Shown in pieces: positions 7,032 to 14,046 of a stretch of DNA of 25,985 nt. The notes below the pieces were generated by a model, which worked only from the letters and a program-made list of their open reading frames with translations, made no database searches and was not told the origin of the DNA. How positions within the stretch are numbered: the first letter of the stretch is position 1; the number at the start of each line of letters is the position of its first letter. The DNA lies in assembly GCA_050731755.1 (NCBI GenBank), contig JBOHPP010000030.1, forward strand, positions 1 through 25,985, given 5' to 3'. The translations under genes and the position numbers were made by a program. The DNA is from JBOHPP01 sp050731755. Lineage in GTDB: Bacteria; Methylomirabilota; Methylomirabilia; Rokubacteriales; CSP1-6.

Positions 7032-8309
7032 ATGGCCCGGGACGGCGACCGGGAGAAGATTCTCGCGCGGATCAGCGACCAGCAGGTGCTGGCCCTCGAG
7101 CAGGCGGCCATCCGCATTCCCAGCTCCACCTTCGAGGAAGGACCGCTGGCCGACCACCTGGCGACCTACATGTCCGACATCGGCCTGAGCGTCGAGATGA
7201 TGGAGGTCACCCACCCGGCCAAACCTGGCCAGCGCACGCGACAGCCGATCGGGCGGCTCAGGGGCACCGGCGGCGGACCGAGCCTCATGCTCAACGGCCA
7301 CATGGACCCCGGCGTGGAGATGAGCGGCTGGTCCGTCGATCCCTACGGCGCGAAGTTCGAGGACGGCTGGGTCTGGGGCATGGGGGCCCACGACGATAAG
7401 GGCGGCGTGGTGGCGGCCATCTGCGGTGTGGAGGCGATCGTCAAGGCGGGGATCCGGCTGCGCGGCGATGTCCTCGTGTGCCCGGTGGTCGCCCACAAGA
7501 TGGGCGGGGCCGGCACCCGCGCCCTGGTGACGAAAGGCGTGCGAGCGGATCTCGGCATCAACATGGAGCACTCCGCTCTCACCATCGCCAACGTCTGCGT
7601 GGGCATCGTGATGGTGCGCATCCGGACCCGCAGTCCCGAGCTCTTCTTCCGCTACAGCCGCGAGGCGAAAGCGCGCTACCAGAACCCGATCGAGCAGCAG
7701 TGCGAGATCATCCAGCGCATCGGACCGAGCCTGGAGCCGATCCCCGTCGATGGATGGTTGACCTACACGCCCCATCCCGAGCTACCCGGGTTCCCGACCC
7801 ACACCTTCGACACCATGCACAAGGAGCACTACTACCAGCCGAACTACACCGGCATGTCGAGCCGGGAGTGCGACATGGTCTTTCAGATCCGGACCGTGCC
7901 GGGGCAGACGCTCCAGAGCGTCCGGGCCGACGTCGACCGCCTCTTGGCCGGGATCAAAAAGGATCACCCGACGCTCGACTGCGAGGTGACGATTCCGGCC
8001 AACGGCCCCCAGGACGGGTGGTTCCAGGACCCGATGGACGTTCCGCGCGACCATCCGCTGGTGACGGCGCTCGCCGAAGGTCACCGCCTCGGGTCGGGCC
8101 AGGGTGCCGTCGTGGGGGGCTGGGGGCGCCTCGGCAACGTCGGCGACGGTAACATCCTGAACGCGGCGGGTATGCCAACCGTCCAATATGGCGCGGGGGA
8201 CATCAGGATCTACAAGGAGTGGCCGACGCCCGACGAGCGCGTCCCGCTCGAGGATCTCGTCGTCGCTGCCCGGGCGATCGCCTACGCAACGTACCGGCTG
8301 TGCGGTTGA
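7032..8309 (+). CDS. M20 (ArgE/DapE/ACY1 fold) metallohydrolase homologue with altered catalytic residues
   Basis: This 425-residue protein has the M20 layout: a catalytic domain with an inserted lid domain from about 190 to 310. Kept residues are H90 and D92 (NGHMDPG), the bridging D121 (GAHDDKGG) and E179 (NMEHS). The hallmark Glu-Glu pair (general base and metal ligand, normally DEE before GGAGTRAL) is H155-K156 in VVAHKMGGAGTRAL. The late His ligand (AHTPxE) is a Pro, P398 in WPTPDE. By family knowledge these substitutions should abolish ordinary peptidase or deacetylase chemistry, so the protein is a changed-function or binding scaffold, or else it uses a different base. GGGGG precedes the ATG, 9 bases after the M24 stop; the solute-binding protein gene follows after 14 bases. 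Confidence 0.87.
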   Translation: MARDGDREKILARISDQQVLALEQAAIRIPSSTFEEGPLADHLATYMSDIGLSVEMMEVTHPAKPGQRTRQPIGRLRGTGGGPSLMLNGHMDPGVEMSGWSVDPYGAKFEDGWVWGMGAHDDKGGVVAAICGVEAIVKAGIRLRGDVLVCPVVAHKMGGAGTRALVTKGVRADLGINMEHSALTIANVCVGIVMVRIRTRSPELFFRYSREAKARYQNPIEQQCEIIQRIGPSLEPIPVDGWLTYTPHPELPGFPTHTFDTMHKEHYYQPNYTGMSSRECDMVFQIRTVPGQTLQSVRADVDRLLAGIKKDHPTLDCEVTIPANGPQDGWFQDPMDVPRDHPLVTALAEGHRLGSGQGAVVGGWGRLGNVGDGNILNAAGMPTVQYGAGDIRIYKEWPTPDERVPLEDLVVAARAIAYATYRLCG

Positions 8310-8323
8310 GCGAGGAGGGAACT

Positions 8324-9910
8324 ATGCGACTCGTGACGTGGCTCATCACCCTCGCCTTCGGAGCGACGGCGCTCCTGCTGCCGGCGCCGGCCGACGGCCA
8401 GGCCAGGCCAGGTGGAAAGATCCTGTTCGCGGCCCGGCAGGACATCGACACGCTCGATCCTCACATCACCAACCGCGCGGCGACCCGGAAGATCCTGATC
8501 CAGTTCATGGACACGCTGACCGTCATCAGTTCCCAGGACGGCAAGGTCCACCCCGGGCTGGCCGAGTCGTGGGACGTCGCGAAGGACGGTAAGAGCTATA
8601 CGCTTCGGCTCCGCAAGGCCGTGAAGTTCCACGACGGCACGCCGCTCGATGCCGCCGCCGTCAAGTTCACGTTCGACCGGATCCAGGAGCCGCTGGGAGC
8701 TGCGGGCGTGGCCCGCGCCTTTCTCGGTCCGTACGAGGGGGCGGACGTCATCGATGCCCACACCGTGCGGGTCCGCTTCAAGCAGCCCTATGCGCCGTTC
8801 CTGCGCATGGCCGGTCTGTCGCCGCTCGGGCCGGTATCGCCCACCGCCGCCGGCAAGATGGGGCAGGACTTCGGGCGACAGCCCATCGGGGCCGGTCCCT
8901 TCATGGTCAAGGAGTGGGTGCCCAAGAGCCACGTGACGCTGGTCCGCAACCCCGACTACACCTGGGGGCCCGGCACCGCCAGGCACCGCGGAGCCGCCCA
9001 TCTCGACGAGATCGTGTGGCGGTTCGTGCCCGAGGCGACGACGCGCACGGCCGTGCTCCAGACCGGCGAAGTCCAGATCGCGGAGGACCTTTCCTACGCC
9101 GACGTGGCCGGGCTCGAGCGGAACCCCGATATCCGCATCCTCCGCGGCGTGCCCGCCGGGACCCCTTGGGCAATCTACCCGAACGTGCAGAAGCCACCGA
9201 CGAACGATCCGGCGGTGCGGCGCGCCCTGCATCACGCGATCAGCAAAGACGCCATCGTGCGCGTCGTCTTCCATGGCCAGAGCAAGGCGGCGGCGTCTCT
9301 CCTCCAGCCGACCACGCCGGGCTTTGCGCCGCTGGCGGCGGAGCTGTTTCCCTACGACCCAGCCCGGGCGAAGAAGGTCCTCGACGAGGCCGGCTGGCGT
9401 CCGGGCCCCGATGGGCTCCGGATGAAGGACGGCAAGCGGCTGGAGATCTTGTGGATCTTCGGCACCAACAACGGCTACGAGGAGATGGCGCCGCTCATCC
9501 AGGGCATGGCCCGTGAGGTCGGCATCGACCTGCAGCTCCGCGAGCAGCCGCGCGTGCAGATGTACGAGGGGTGGCGCAAGAACGAGAACAACGTCGGAGA
9601 GCTGAACTGGTGGTTCCCCGACCCGTCGATCCTGACGACCAACTTCCACACGAGCCGGCTGCATGCCTTCAACCCGGGGCGGCTGTCCGACCCGGAGATC
9701 GACAAGCTGCTGGACCAGGCGGCCGCGATGACCGACGAGGGCCCGCGCATGGAGCTGTACCGGAAGATCCAGCGCATGCTCCTCGAGACAGGAGCGGGCA
9801 TCCCGCTCGTCGACCAGGTGACCATCGTCGGGGTCCGCAAGGAGGTCCGGGACTACGGGTTCAACGTCGTGACGTTCCCGATCCTCTACGACGTGAACCT
9901 GGCCAGGTAG
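8324..9910 (+). CDS. ABC transporter solute-binding protein, dipeptide/oligopeptide family (SBP_bac_5)
   Basis: This 528-residue protein has an N-terminal signal peptide (basic MRLVTW start, hydrophobic core to about residue 20, likely cleavage after ADG or ADGQA). A family 5 solute-binding fold follows: an IDTLDPH start, YTLRLRKAVKFHDGTPLDA around 90, then PIGAGPFMVKEW and NPDYTWGPG segments. These are typical of DppA/OppA and nickel-binding relatives. It would be periplasmic, delivering a peptide-like ligand to the DppB/DppC permease encoded next. There is no lipobox Cys. A strong AGGAGGGA ribosome site lies 3 bases upstream of ATG 8324; the frame runs back to 8219, but that part lies inside the M20 gene. 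A GC-rich hairpin overlaps the stop codon. The ligand is unknown. Confidence 0.93.
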   Translation: MRLVTWLITLAFGATALLLPAPADGQARPGGKILFAARQDIDTLDPHITNRAATRKILIQFMDTLTVISSQDGKVHPGLAESWDVAKDGKSYTLRLRKAVKFHDGTPLDAAAVKFTFDRIQEPLGAAGVARAFLGPYEGADVIDAHTVRVRFKQPYAPFLRMAGLSPLGPVSPTAAGKMGQDFGRQPIGAGPFMVKEWVPKSHVTLVRNPDYTWGPGTARHRGAAHLDEIVWRFVPEATTRTAVLQTGEVQIAEDLSYADVAGLERNPDIRILRGVPAGTPWAIYPNVQKPPTNDPAVRRALHHAISKDAIVRVVFHGQSKAAASLLQPTTPGFAPLAAELFPYDPARAKKVLDEAGWRPGPDGLRMKDGKRLEILWIFGTNNGYEEMAPLIQGMAREVGIDLQLREQPRVQMYEGWRKNENNVGELNWWFPDPSILTTNFHTSRLHAFNPGRLSDPEIDKLLDQAAAMTDEGPRMELYRKIQRMLLETGAGIPLVDQVTIVGVRKEVRDYGFNVVTFPILYDVNLAR

Positions 9911-9933
9911 CGCGCGCCGGCGCCCCGCGCGCT
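9909..9933 (+). terminator. GC-rich hairpin at the binding protein/permease junction
   Basis: AGCGCGCG (9909-9916) pairs perfectly with CGCGCGCT (9926-9933) around a 9-base loop. The stem starts inside the stop codon of the solute-binding protein and ends 8 bases before the dppB start. There is no T-run, so it more likely protects or attenuates the mRNA than terminates it fully. GC-rich sequence yields such stems by chance, so confidence is modest. Confidence 0.35.
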
Positions 9934-9941
9934 CGTTCCGG

Positions 9942-10880
9942 ATGCTGACGTACGTCCGGCGCCGGCTCCTCCTGGCTGTGCCGGTGGTCTTCGGGGTGTC
10001 CGTGGTCGTGTTCTCCATCGTCCATCTGCTCCCCGGGGATCCCGTCCTGGCCATCCTGAGCGGGGCCAACGCCACGCCCGAGCAGGTGGCGGAGCTGCGG
10101 GCCCAGTTGCGCCTGGAGGACCCGCTGGTCGTCCAGTACCTGCGCTTCCTGGGGCGGGCGGCCACCGGGGACTTCGGGCGCTCCATCTTCTCGAGACGCC
10201 CGGTCATCGACGAGATCGCCGATCAGCTCCCCGCCACGCTGCAGCTCGCGGGGACGGCGATTCTCATCGCGGCGATCATCGGGCTGGCCCTCGGCGTGAT
10301 GGCCGCCGTACGCCACAACACCTGGATCGATCGCCTGGCCATGCTGATGGCCCTCGGCGGCGTGTCCATGCCGAGCTTCTGGCTGGGGCTCCTCCTGATT
10401 CTGATCTTCTCCCTCCAGCTCGGCTGGCTGCCGGCAACGGGGCAGGGCGGGCTGAGCCGCCTCGTGCTGCCGGCCGCCACCATCGGCCTCAACTACTCTG
10501 CGGTGATCGCGCGCCTCGTCCGGTCGAGCCTGCTCGAGGTGCTCCGCAACAACTACATCGTCACCGCCCGGGCGAAGGGCTTGTCGGAGCGGCCGGTCGT
10601 CCTGAAGCACGCGCTCGGCAATGCCCTCATCCCGGTGACCACGATCATCGGGGTTCAGCTCGGCAACCTCCTGGCCGGGGCCATCATCGTCGAGACGGTG
10701 TTCTCGCGGCAGGGGATGGGGCGACTCGCCGTCACGGCCGTCCTCGACAAGGACTACCCGCTCATCCAGGGCGTGGTGCTGGTGAGCGCGCTGGGGTACG
10801 TGGTCGTCAACCTCCTCGTGGATCTCTCGTACTCGGTGTTCGATCCGCGCATCCGCCACCGCGAGGCCGGGGAGCGGTAG
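9942..10880 (+). CDS. dppB: Dipeptide-type ABC transporter permease (DppB family)
   Basis: This 312-residue inner-membrane protein has the DppB/OppB N-terminus (YVRRRLLLAVPVVFGVSV), a first membrane segment at about 9-29 ending in LLPGDP, a periplasmic stretch with GDFGRS at 76-81, then five further hydrophobic segments at about 101-122, 134-160, 172-192, 230-255 and 275-298. The EAA loop for ATPase contact is around 208-228 (TARAKGLSERPVVLKHAL). The C-terminus YSVFDPRIR is diagnostic of the family. It is the first of two permease subunits. No clear ribosome site lies before ATG 9942, so translation may rely on coupling through the junction hairpin region. The ATPase subunits (DppD/DppF) are not encoded in the window. 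Confidence 0.93.
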   Translation: MLTYVRRRLLLAVPVVFGVSVVVFSIVHLLPGDPVLAILSGANATPEQVAELRAQLRLEDPLVVQYLRFLGRAATGDFGRSIFSRRPVIDEIADQLPATLQLAGTAILIAAIIGLALGVMAAVRHNTWIDRLAMLMALGGVSMPSFWLGLLLILIFSLQLGWLPATGQGGLSRLVLPAATIGLNYSAVIARLVRSSLLEVLRNNYIVTARAKGLSERPVVLKHALGNALIPVTTIIGVQLGNLLAGAIIVETVFSRQGMGRLAVTAVLDKDYPLIQGVVLVSALGYVVVNLLVDLSYSVFDPRIRHREAGER

Positions 10881-10881
10881 C

Positions 10882-11718
10882 GTGCTCGGGCGACTGCTCC
10901 GGCGTCGCAAGGCCGCGCTCGTCGGGCTGGCGATCGTCGTCGTCATAAGCGTCGTCGCCCTTCTCGCCCCGTGGCTGGCGCCCTACGACCCGATCAAGGT
11001 CAATCCGGCCGAAGCCCTGACGCGACCGGGTGTCGCCCACCCCCTGGGGACCGACCAGTACGGCCGCGACATCCTGAGCCGCGTGATCGTCGGGGCGCGC
11101 CTGTCGCTTCTGACCGGGCTGGGGGCCGTGGCGATCGCCCTGGCGGTCGGGATCGTGCTTGGACTGCTGAGCGGAGTCGTCGGAGGCTGGACCGATCTCC
11201 TCTCCATGAGGCTGATCGACATCATGATGGCGTTCCCCAGCATCCTGATGGCGCTGGTGGTCGTGGCCGTGCTCGGTCAGGGGACGGTGAACGTGATGGT
11301 GGCGGTCGGTGTCTCGCTCGTCCCCGCCTTCGTCCGCCTGGTGCGGGGCGACGTGCTCGCGGTGAAGGAAAACGTCTACGTCGAAGCGGCCCGCGCGCTC
11401 GGCTGCAGTCAGGGGCGTCTGGCCCTGCGGCACGTGTTGCCCAACGTCCTGGCGCCGCTGATCGTCCTCTCCACGGTCGCTATTGCGTGGTCGATCATCC
11501 TGGGGGCCTCGCTCAGCTTCCTTGGGCTCGGGCCACGGCCGCCCATCCCGGAATGGGGGATCGACCTCAGCAACGGCCGGAGCTACCTGCTGCGGGCCTG
11601 GTGGATTTCGTCGGTCCCGGGGTTCTGCATCATGCTGACGGTCGTGGCCGTCAACCTGGTGGGCGACGCCCTCCGCGACGAGCTGGACCCCCGCCTGCGC
11701 TCGCTGGCGAACCTGTAG
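10882..11718 (+). CDS. dppC: Dipeptide-type ABC transporter permease (DppC family)
   Basis: This 278-residue inner-membrane protein starts at GTG 10882, one base after the dppB stop. The N-terminal RRRKAALVGL leads into membrane segment 1 at about 12-33. Then comes the diagnostic HPLGTDQYGRDILSRV at 53-68 followed by GARLSL. The EAA loop is EAARALGCSQGRLALRHVLPN, about 171-191. The C-terminal LVGDALRDELDPR is typical. It pairs with DppB to form the membrane channel of an importer for peptides or related compounds. It is the last gene of the plus-strand run, and the following gene points the other way. Canonical operons continue with dppD and dppF; here they are missing, so a shared ATPase from elsewhere in the genome is likely. 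Confidence 0.93.
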   Translation: MLGRLLRRRKAALVGLAIVVVISVVALLAPWLAPYDPIKVNPAEALTRPGVAHPLGTDQYGRDILSRVIVGARLSLLTGLGAVAIALAVGIVLGLLSGVVGGWTDLLSMRLIDIMMAFPSILMALVVVAVLGQGTVNVMVAVGVSLVPAFVRLVRGDVLAVKENVYVEAARALGCSQGRLALRHVLPNVLAPLIVLSTVAIAWSIILGASLSFLGLGPRPPIPEWGIDLSNGRSYLLRAWWISSVPGFCIMLTVVAVNLVGDALRDELDPRLRSLANL

Positions 11719-11751
11719 CGAGCCTGACGGTCGCCGCATGGACGTTCGCTG

Positions 11752-12372
11752 TTAGTGTTGCCGCATCTCATCCATCGATTCCTTGGCCATGGCCACCCAA
11801 CCGAATTTCAGCCGGAAATTCTTGAGCGTCGCATCGTGAAGATCCGGCATGTATGAGGAGACGGCATCCGAGACGAGCGTCGCTCGGTAACCTCGCTTGA
11901 ACGCTTCCCGACCCGTCTCCTCGACGCAAATGTGGGTGACGGTCCCGGTTATCAAAAGGGAATCAATATGTCGAGCCTTCAGGATGTCGTCGAGGTTCGT
12001 ATTGTGGAAGGCCCCGTAGCCGAACTTCTCGACCACCAGGTCTTCCGGCTCAGGATAGATCTCGTCGATGATGTCTGAGCAATCGAGTTCCTTACCAACG
12101 TCGTCGTAATAGCGCCTATGCCCCTTCCAGCAGCAGCACGTAGGCGGCGAAAGCACGGGAGACCACTCCCAAATGAGGGTGCGACCCGGCCCGGCGACGA
12201 ATTTGGTGTAAACGATCGGGATCTTCCGTTCCCGGCAAAAGGCGATGAGCTCCTGGTGAACCCGGATGGTGTCGCGAGATTGGGGCACTTCGAGCGGCGC
12301 TCCGACGCGGACGAAATCATTCTGCATATCGACAATCACCAGCCCTGGACAGGCGAAGCGATCCACCGTCAT
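11752..12372 (-). CDS. Isochorismatase-family cysteine hydrolase
   Basis: This 206-residue cytoplasmic protein has the family's Asp-Lys-Cys triad: D15 (VIVDMQNDF), K116 (VVEKFGYGAF) and C149 (GTVTHICVEET). Relatives include nicotinamidase, N-carbamoylsarcosine amidohydrolase, biuret hydrolase and ureidoacrylate hydrolase, all cleaving C-N bonds in small amides; the exact substrate is not readable. An unusual CCCW run sits at 79-82. ATG 12372 is chosen because GGGAGG lies 7 bases upstream and the family start follows at once. It stands alone on the minus strand between two plus-strand transporter operons. Its base composition is clearly lower than its neighbours (64 G/C in the 120 bases 11941-12060, with A/T-ending codons common), which suggests acquisition by transfer. 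Confidence 0.88.
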   Translation of the reverse strand: MTVDRFACPGLVIVDMQNDFVRVGAPLEVPQSRDTIRVHQELIAFCRERKIPIVYTKFVAGPGRTLIWEWSPVLSPPTCCCWKGHRRYYDDVGKELDCSDIIDEIYPEPEDLVVEKFGYGAFHNTNLDDILKARHIDSLLITGTVTHICVEETGREAFKRGYRATLVSDAVSSYMPDLHDATLKNFRLKFGWVAMAKESMDEMRQH

Positions 12373-12553
12373 CCCTGGCCCTCCCTGAGCGCCCGCCGGG
12401 CGGCGAACCCGCCGACGGTTCTTGAACGCTAGGGCTAACACCTCGCGCCCGTCAAGTACCTCCGCCCGGTCGAAGGGTGTTGACCGGTTCCGTCTGATTG
12501 ACTAGGATGCCGTTGCCCGGCTTAGGCAGTGGAAAGGCGCGGAGCTTCTGGCG
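12373..12553. other. Divergent intergenic region between the cysteine hydrolase and the Urt-type operon
   Basis: This 181-base spacer carries the start signals of both flanking genes. It contains the plus-strand promoter listed separately and a short GGCGG/CCGCC stem near 12400. I see no other conserved motif and no ORF. Confidence 0.5.
12480..12508 (+). promoter_or_regulatory. Sigma-70-like promoter for the Urt-type transporter/amidase operon
   Basis: TTGACC at 12480-12485 (5 of 6 to the -35 consensus) is followed after exactly 17 bases by TAGGAT at 12503-12508 (4 of 6 to the -10). Transcription would begin near 12515, leaving a leader of about 40 bases before ATG 12554, which has GGAG at 12541-12544. 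Confidence 0.55.
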
Positions 12554-13294
12554 ATGCCATCGATCCTGGAAACCAGGTCTCTCACGAAGCGGTTCGGCGG
12601 CCTCACCGCGATCAGCAATCTGAACTTCGGGCTCGAACCAGGAGAACTTCGCTGCCTGGTCGGCCCCAACGGGGCCGGCAAGACCACGTTGTTCAACCTG
12701 ATCACCGGGAAAGAGAAGCCGACCGCTGGTGAAGTCTACTTTATGGCCGGGCCCATCTCGCATCTGAAGGTCCACGAAATCTCTCGCAAGGGGATCGGTC
12801 GGAAGTTCCAGATCCCGAATGTCTACGAGAGCCTGACGGTCTACGAGAATGTCGCCGTTGCCTTCCAGCACTCGATGGCCCCACTGTCCCTGCTCCGCGG
12901 GGCGCTGCGGCGCGATCTCGATGACCGCATCATGATGGTGCTGAGCGATATCGGCCTGGCCGGGAAGCGTGAGATGCCCGCCGCCTACCTCTCGCATGGG
13001 GAAAAGCAGTGGCTAGAGATCGGCATGGTACTGGCCAGCGCGCCTCACCTGCTCCTCTTCGACGAGCCCACGGCGGGCATGACCACAGAGGAAACGAAAA
13101 AGACGGTTCGGCTGATCCAAGATCTCTCGGCGCGGCGGCTTACGATTCTCCTGATCGGCCACGACATGCAGTTCATCCGGGCCATCGCGCGGAAGATCAC
13201 CGTGCTTCACAAGGGCCAGATCGTGGCCGAGGGAGACATTGCCGCGATCGAGTCGAATCGCCTCGTTCGTGACATCTATCTGGGAAAGGCCTAG
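12554..13294 (+). CDS. urtD: ABC transporter ATPase, UrtD/LivG type
   Basis: This 246-residue cytoplasmic ATPase has Walker A GPNGAGKTT at 37-45, signature LSHGEKQWLEIGM at 146-158, Walker B LLLFDE ending at D170-E171, and the H-loop His 203 (IGHDM). The LSHGxKQWLEIGM signature and the ending IVAEGDI...IYLGKA are characteristic of the urea-transporter ATPase UrtD rather than of amino-acid LivG. It energises the membrane channel encoded further down. It is the first gene of a six-gene operon with a promoter and GGAG ribosome site upstream, and it ends 1 base before urtE. Substrate identity (urea or a short amide) is inferred from the neighbours, so the symbol means family, not proven function. 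Confidence 0.87.
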   Translation: MPSILETRSLTKRFGGLTAISNLNFGLEPGELRCLVGPNGAGKTTLFNLITGKEKPTAGEVYFMAGPISHLKVHEISRKGIGRKFQIPNVYESLTVYENVAVAFQHSMAPLSLLRGALRRDLDDRIMMVLSDIGLAGKREMPAAYLSHGEKQWLEIGMVLASAPHLLLFDEPTAGMTTEETKKTVRLIQDLSARRLTILLIGHDMQFIRAIARKITVLHKGQIVAEGDIAAIESNRLVRDIYLGKA

Positions 13295-13295
13295 C

Positions 13296-13994
13296 GTGCT
13301 GGGGGTCGTGCAGCTGGAGACGTCCTATGGGCAGACGAGGATCCTTCGCGGTGTCACCTTCGAGGTCGGTCGCGGGGAGATCGTGGCCGTTCTCGGACGC
13401 AACGGCGCTGGGAAGACGACACTGCTGCGCTCGATCATGGGGCTCACCCCGGCCCGGTCGGGTCGGATCCTCTTCAAGGATCTTGAGATCACGCGGCTGC
13501 CGACGTACAAAATCGCTGCCCTGGGTATCAGCTACGTCCCCCAGGGCAAGCACATCTTCCCGCGCCTGTCGGTGGCCGATAATCTCAAGTTGGGGACGCG
13601 GGTGCAGCGCTCCGCGCAGAAGGTGGTGCCGCCAGGCGTCTTCGACTACTTCCCCGTTCTGGCGGAACGCCTCGGGCAGATGGGTGCCACGCTCAGCGGC
13701 GGGGAGCAGCAGATGCTCGCCCTGGCCCGGGGGCTGGTGGGGGAGCCGGAGCTGATGCTGCTCGACGAGCCGTCCGAGAGCCTCCAGCCCAATCTCGTCG
13801 AGGCCATCAAGGAGATCATTCTCCGCGTGTGCCGGGATCGCGGCGTCGCCATTCTCCTCGTCGAGCAGAACCTCGATTTCGCGAGATCCCTGGCTCGTCA
13901 GTATTACGTCATGGAGAACGGCTCGATCGTGTTGCGCGGCGAGACCCACGATCTTACCGACGAGGAGGTGATCCGACAGTACTTGGCGGTGTGA
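13296..13994 (+). CDS. urtE: ABC transporter ATPase, UrtE/LivF type
   Basis: This 232-residue ATPase starts at GTG 13296, one base after the urtD stop; the frame is open further upstream, but that part is antisense or overlapping sequence. Walker A is GRNGAGKTT at 34-42. The segment YVPQGKHIFPRLSVADNL at 80-97 is the UrtE/LivF hallmark. The signature is LSGGEQQ at 133-139 and Walker B LMLLDEPSE with D157-E158. The H-loop His is replaced by Gln (LVEQN, Q191), which is normal in LivF-type subunits. It forms the second half of the ATPase pair with UrtD. A 52-base gap to the next gene holds its AAGGAGG ribosome site. Confidence 0.87.
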   Translation: MLGVVQLETSYGQTRILRGVTFEVGRGEIVAVLGRNGAGKTTLLRSIMGLTPARSGRILFKDLEITRLPTYKIAALGISYVPQGKHIFPRLSVADNLKLGTRVQRSAQKVVPPGVFDYFPVLAERLGQMGATLSGGEQQMLALARGLVGEPELMLLDEPSESLQPNLVEAIKEIILRVCRDRGVAILLVEQNLDFARSLARQYYVMENGSIVLRGETHDLTDEEVIRQYLAV

Positions 13995-14046
13995 AGTCCC
14001 GAGCTGAAAGGGGCCGACAACCAGCAGGCAGCCAAGGAGGTGTGGC

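Noticed and set aside
5826..7775. 649-codon minus-strand open frame
   Set aside because: It is antisense to the M24 and M20 genes, whose sequences match known families; its translation is His/Asp/Gly-rich with no domain, as expected from high-GC shadow frames.
8282..10207. 641-codon minus-strand open frame
   Set aside because: It is the antisense shadow of the solute-binding protein and DppB; Arg/His-rich and without motifs.
11719..12553. Nitrile hydratase or urease gene supporting the amidase operon
   Set aside because: No such motifs (CxxCSC or urease nickel-site sequences) occur in any frame of the window.
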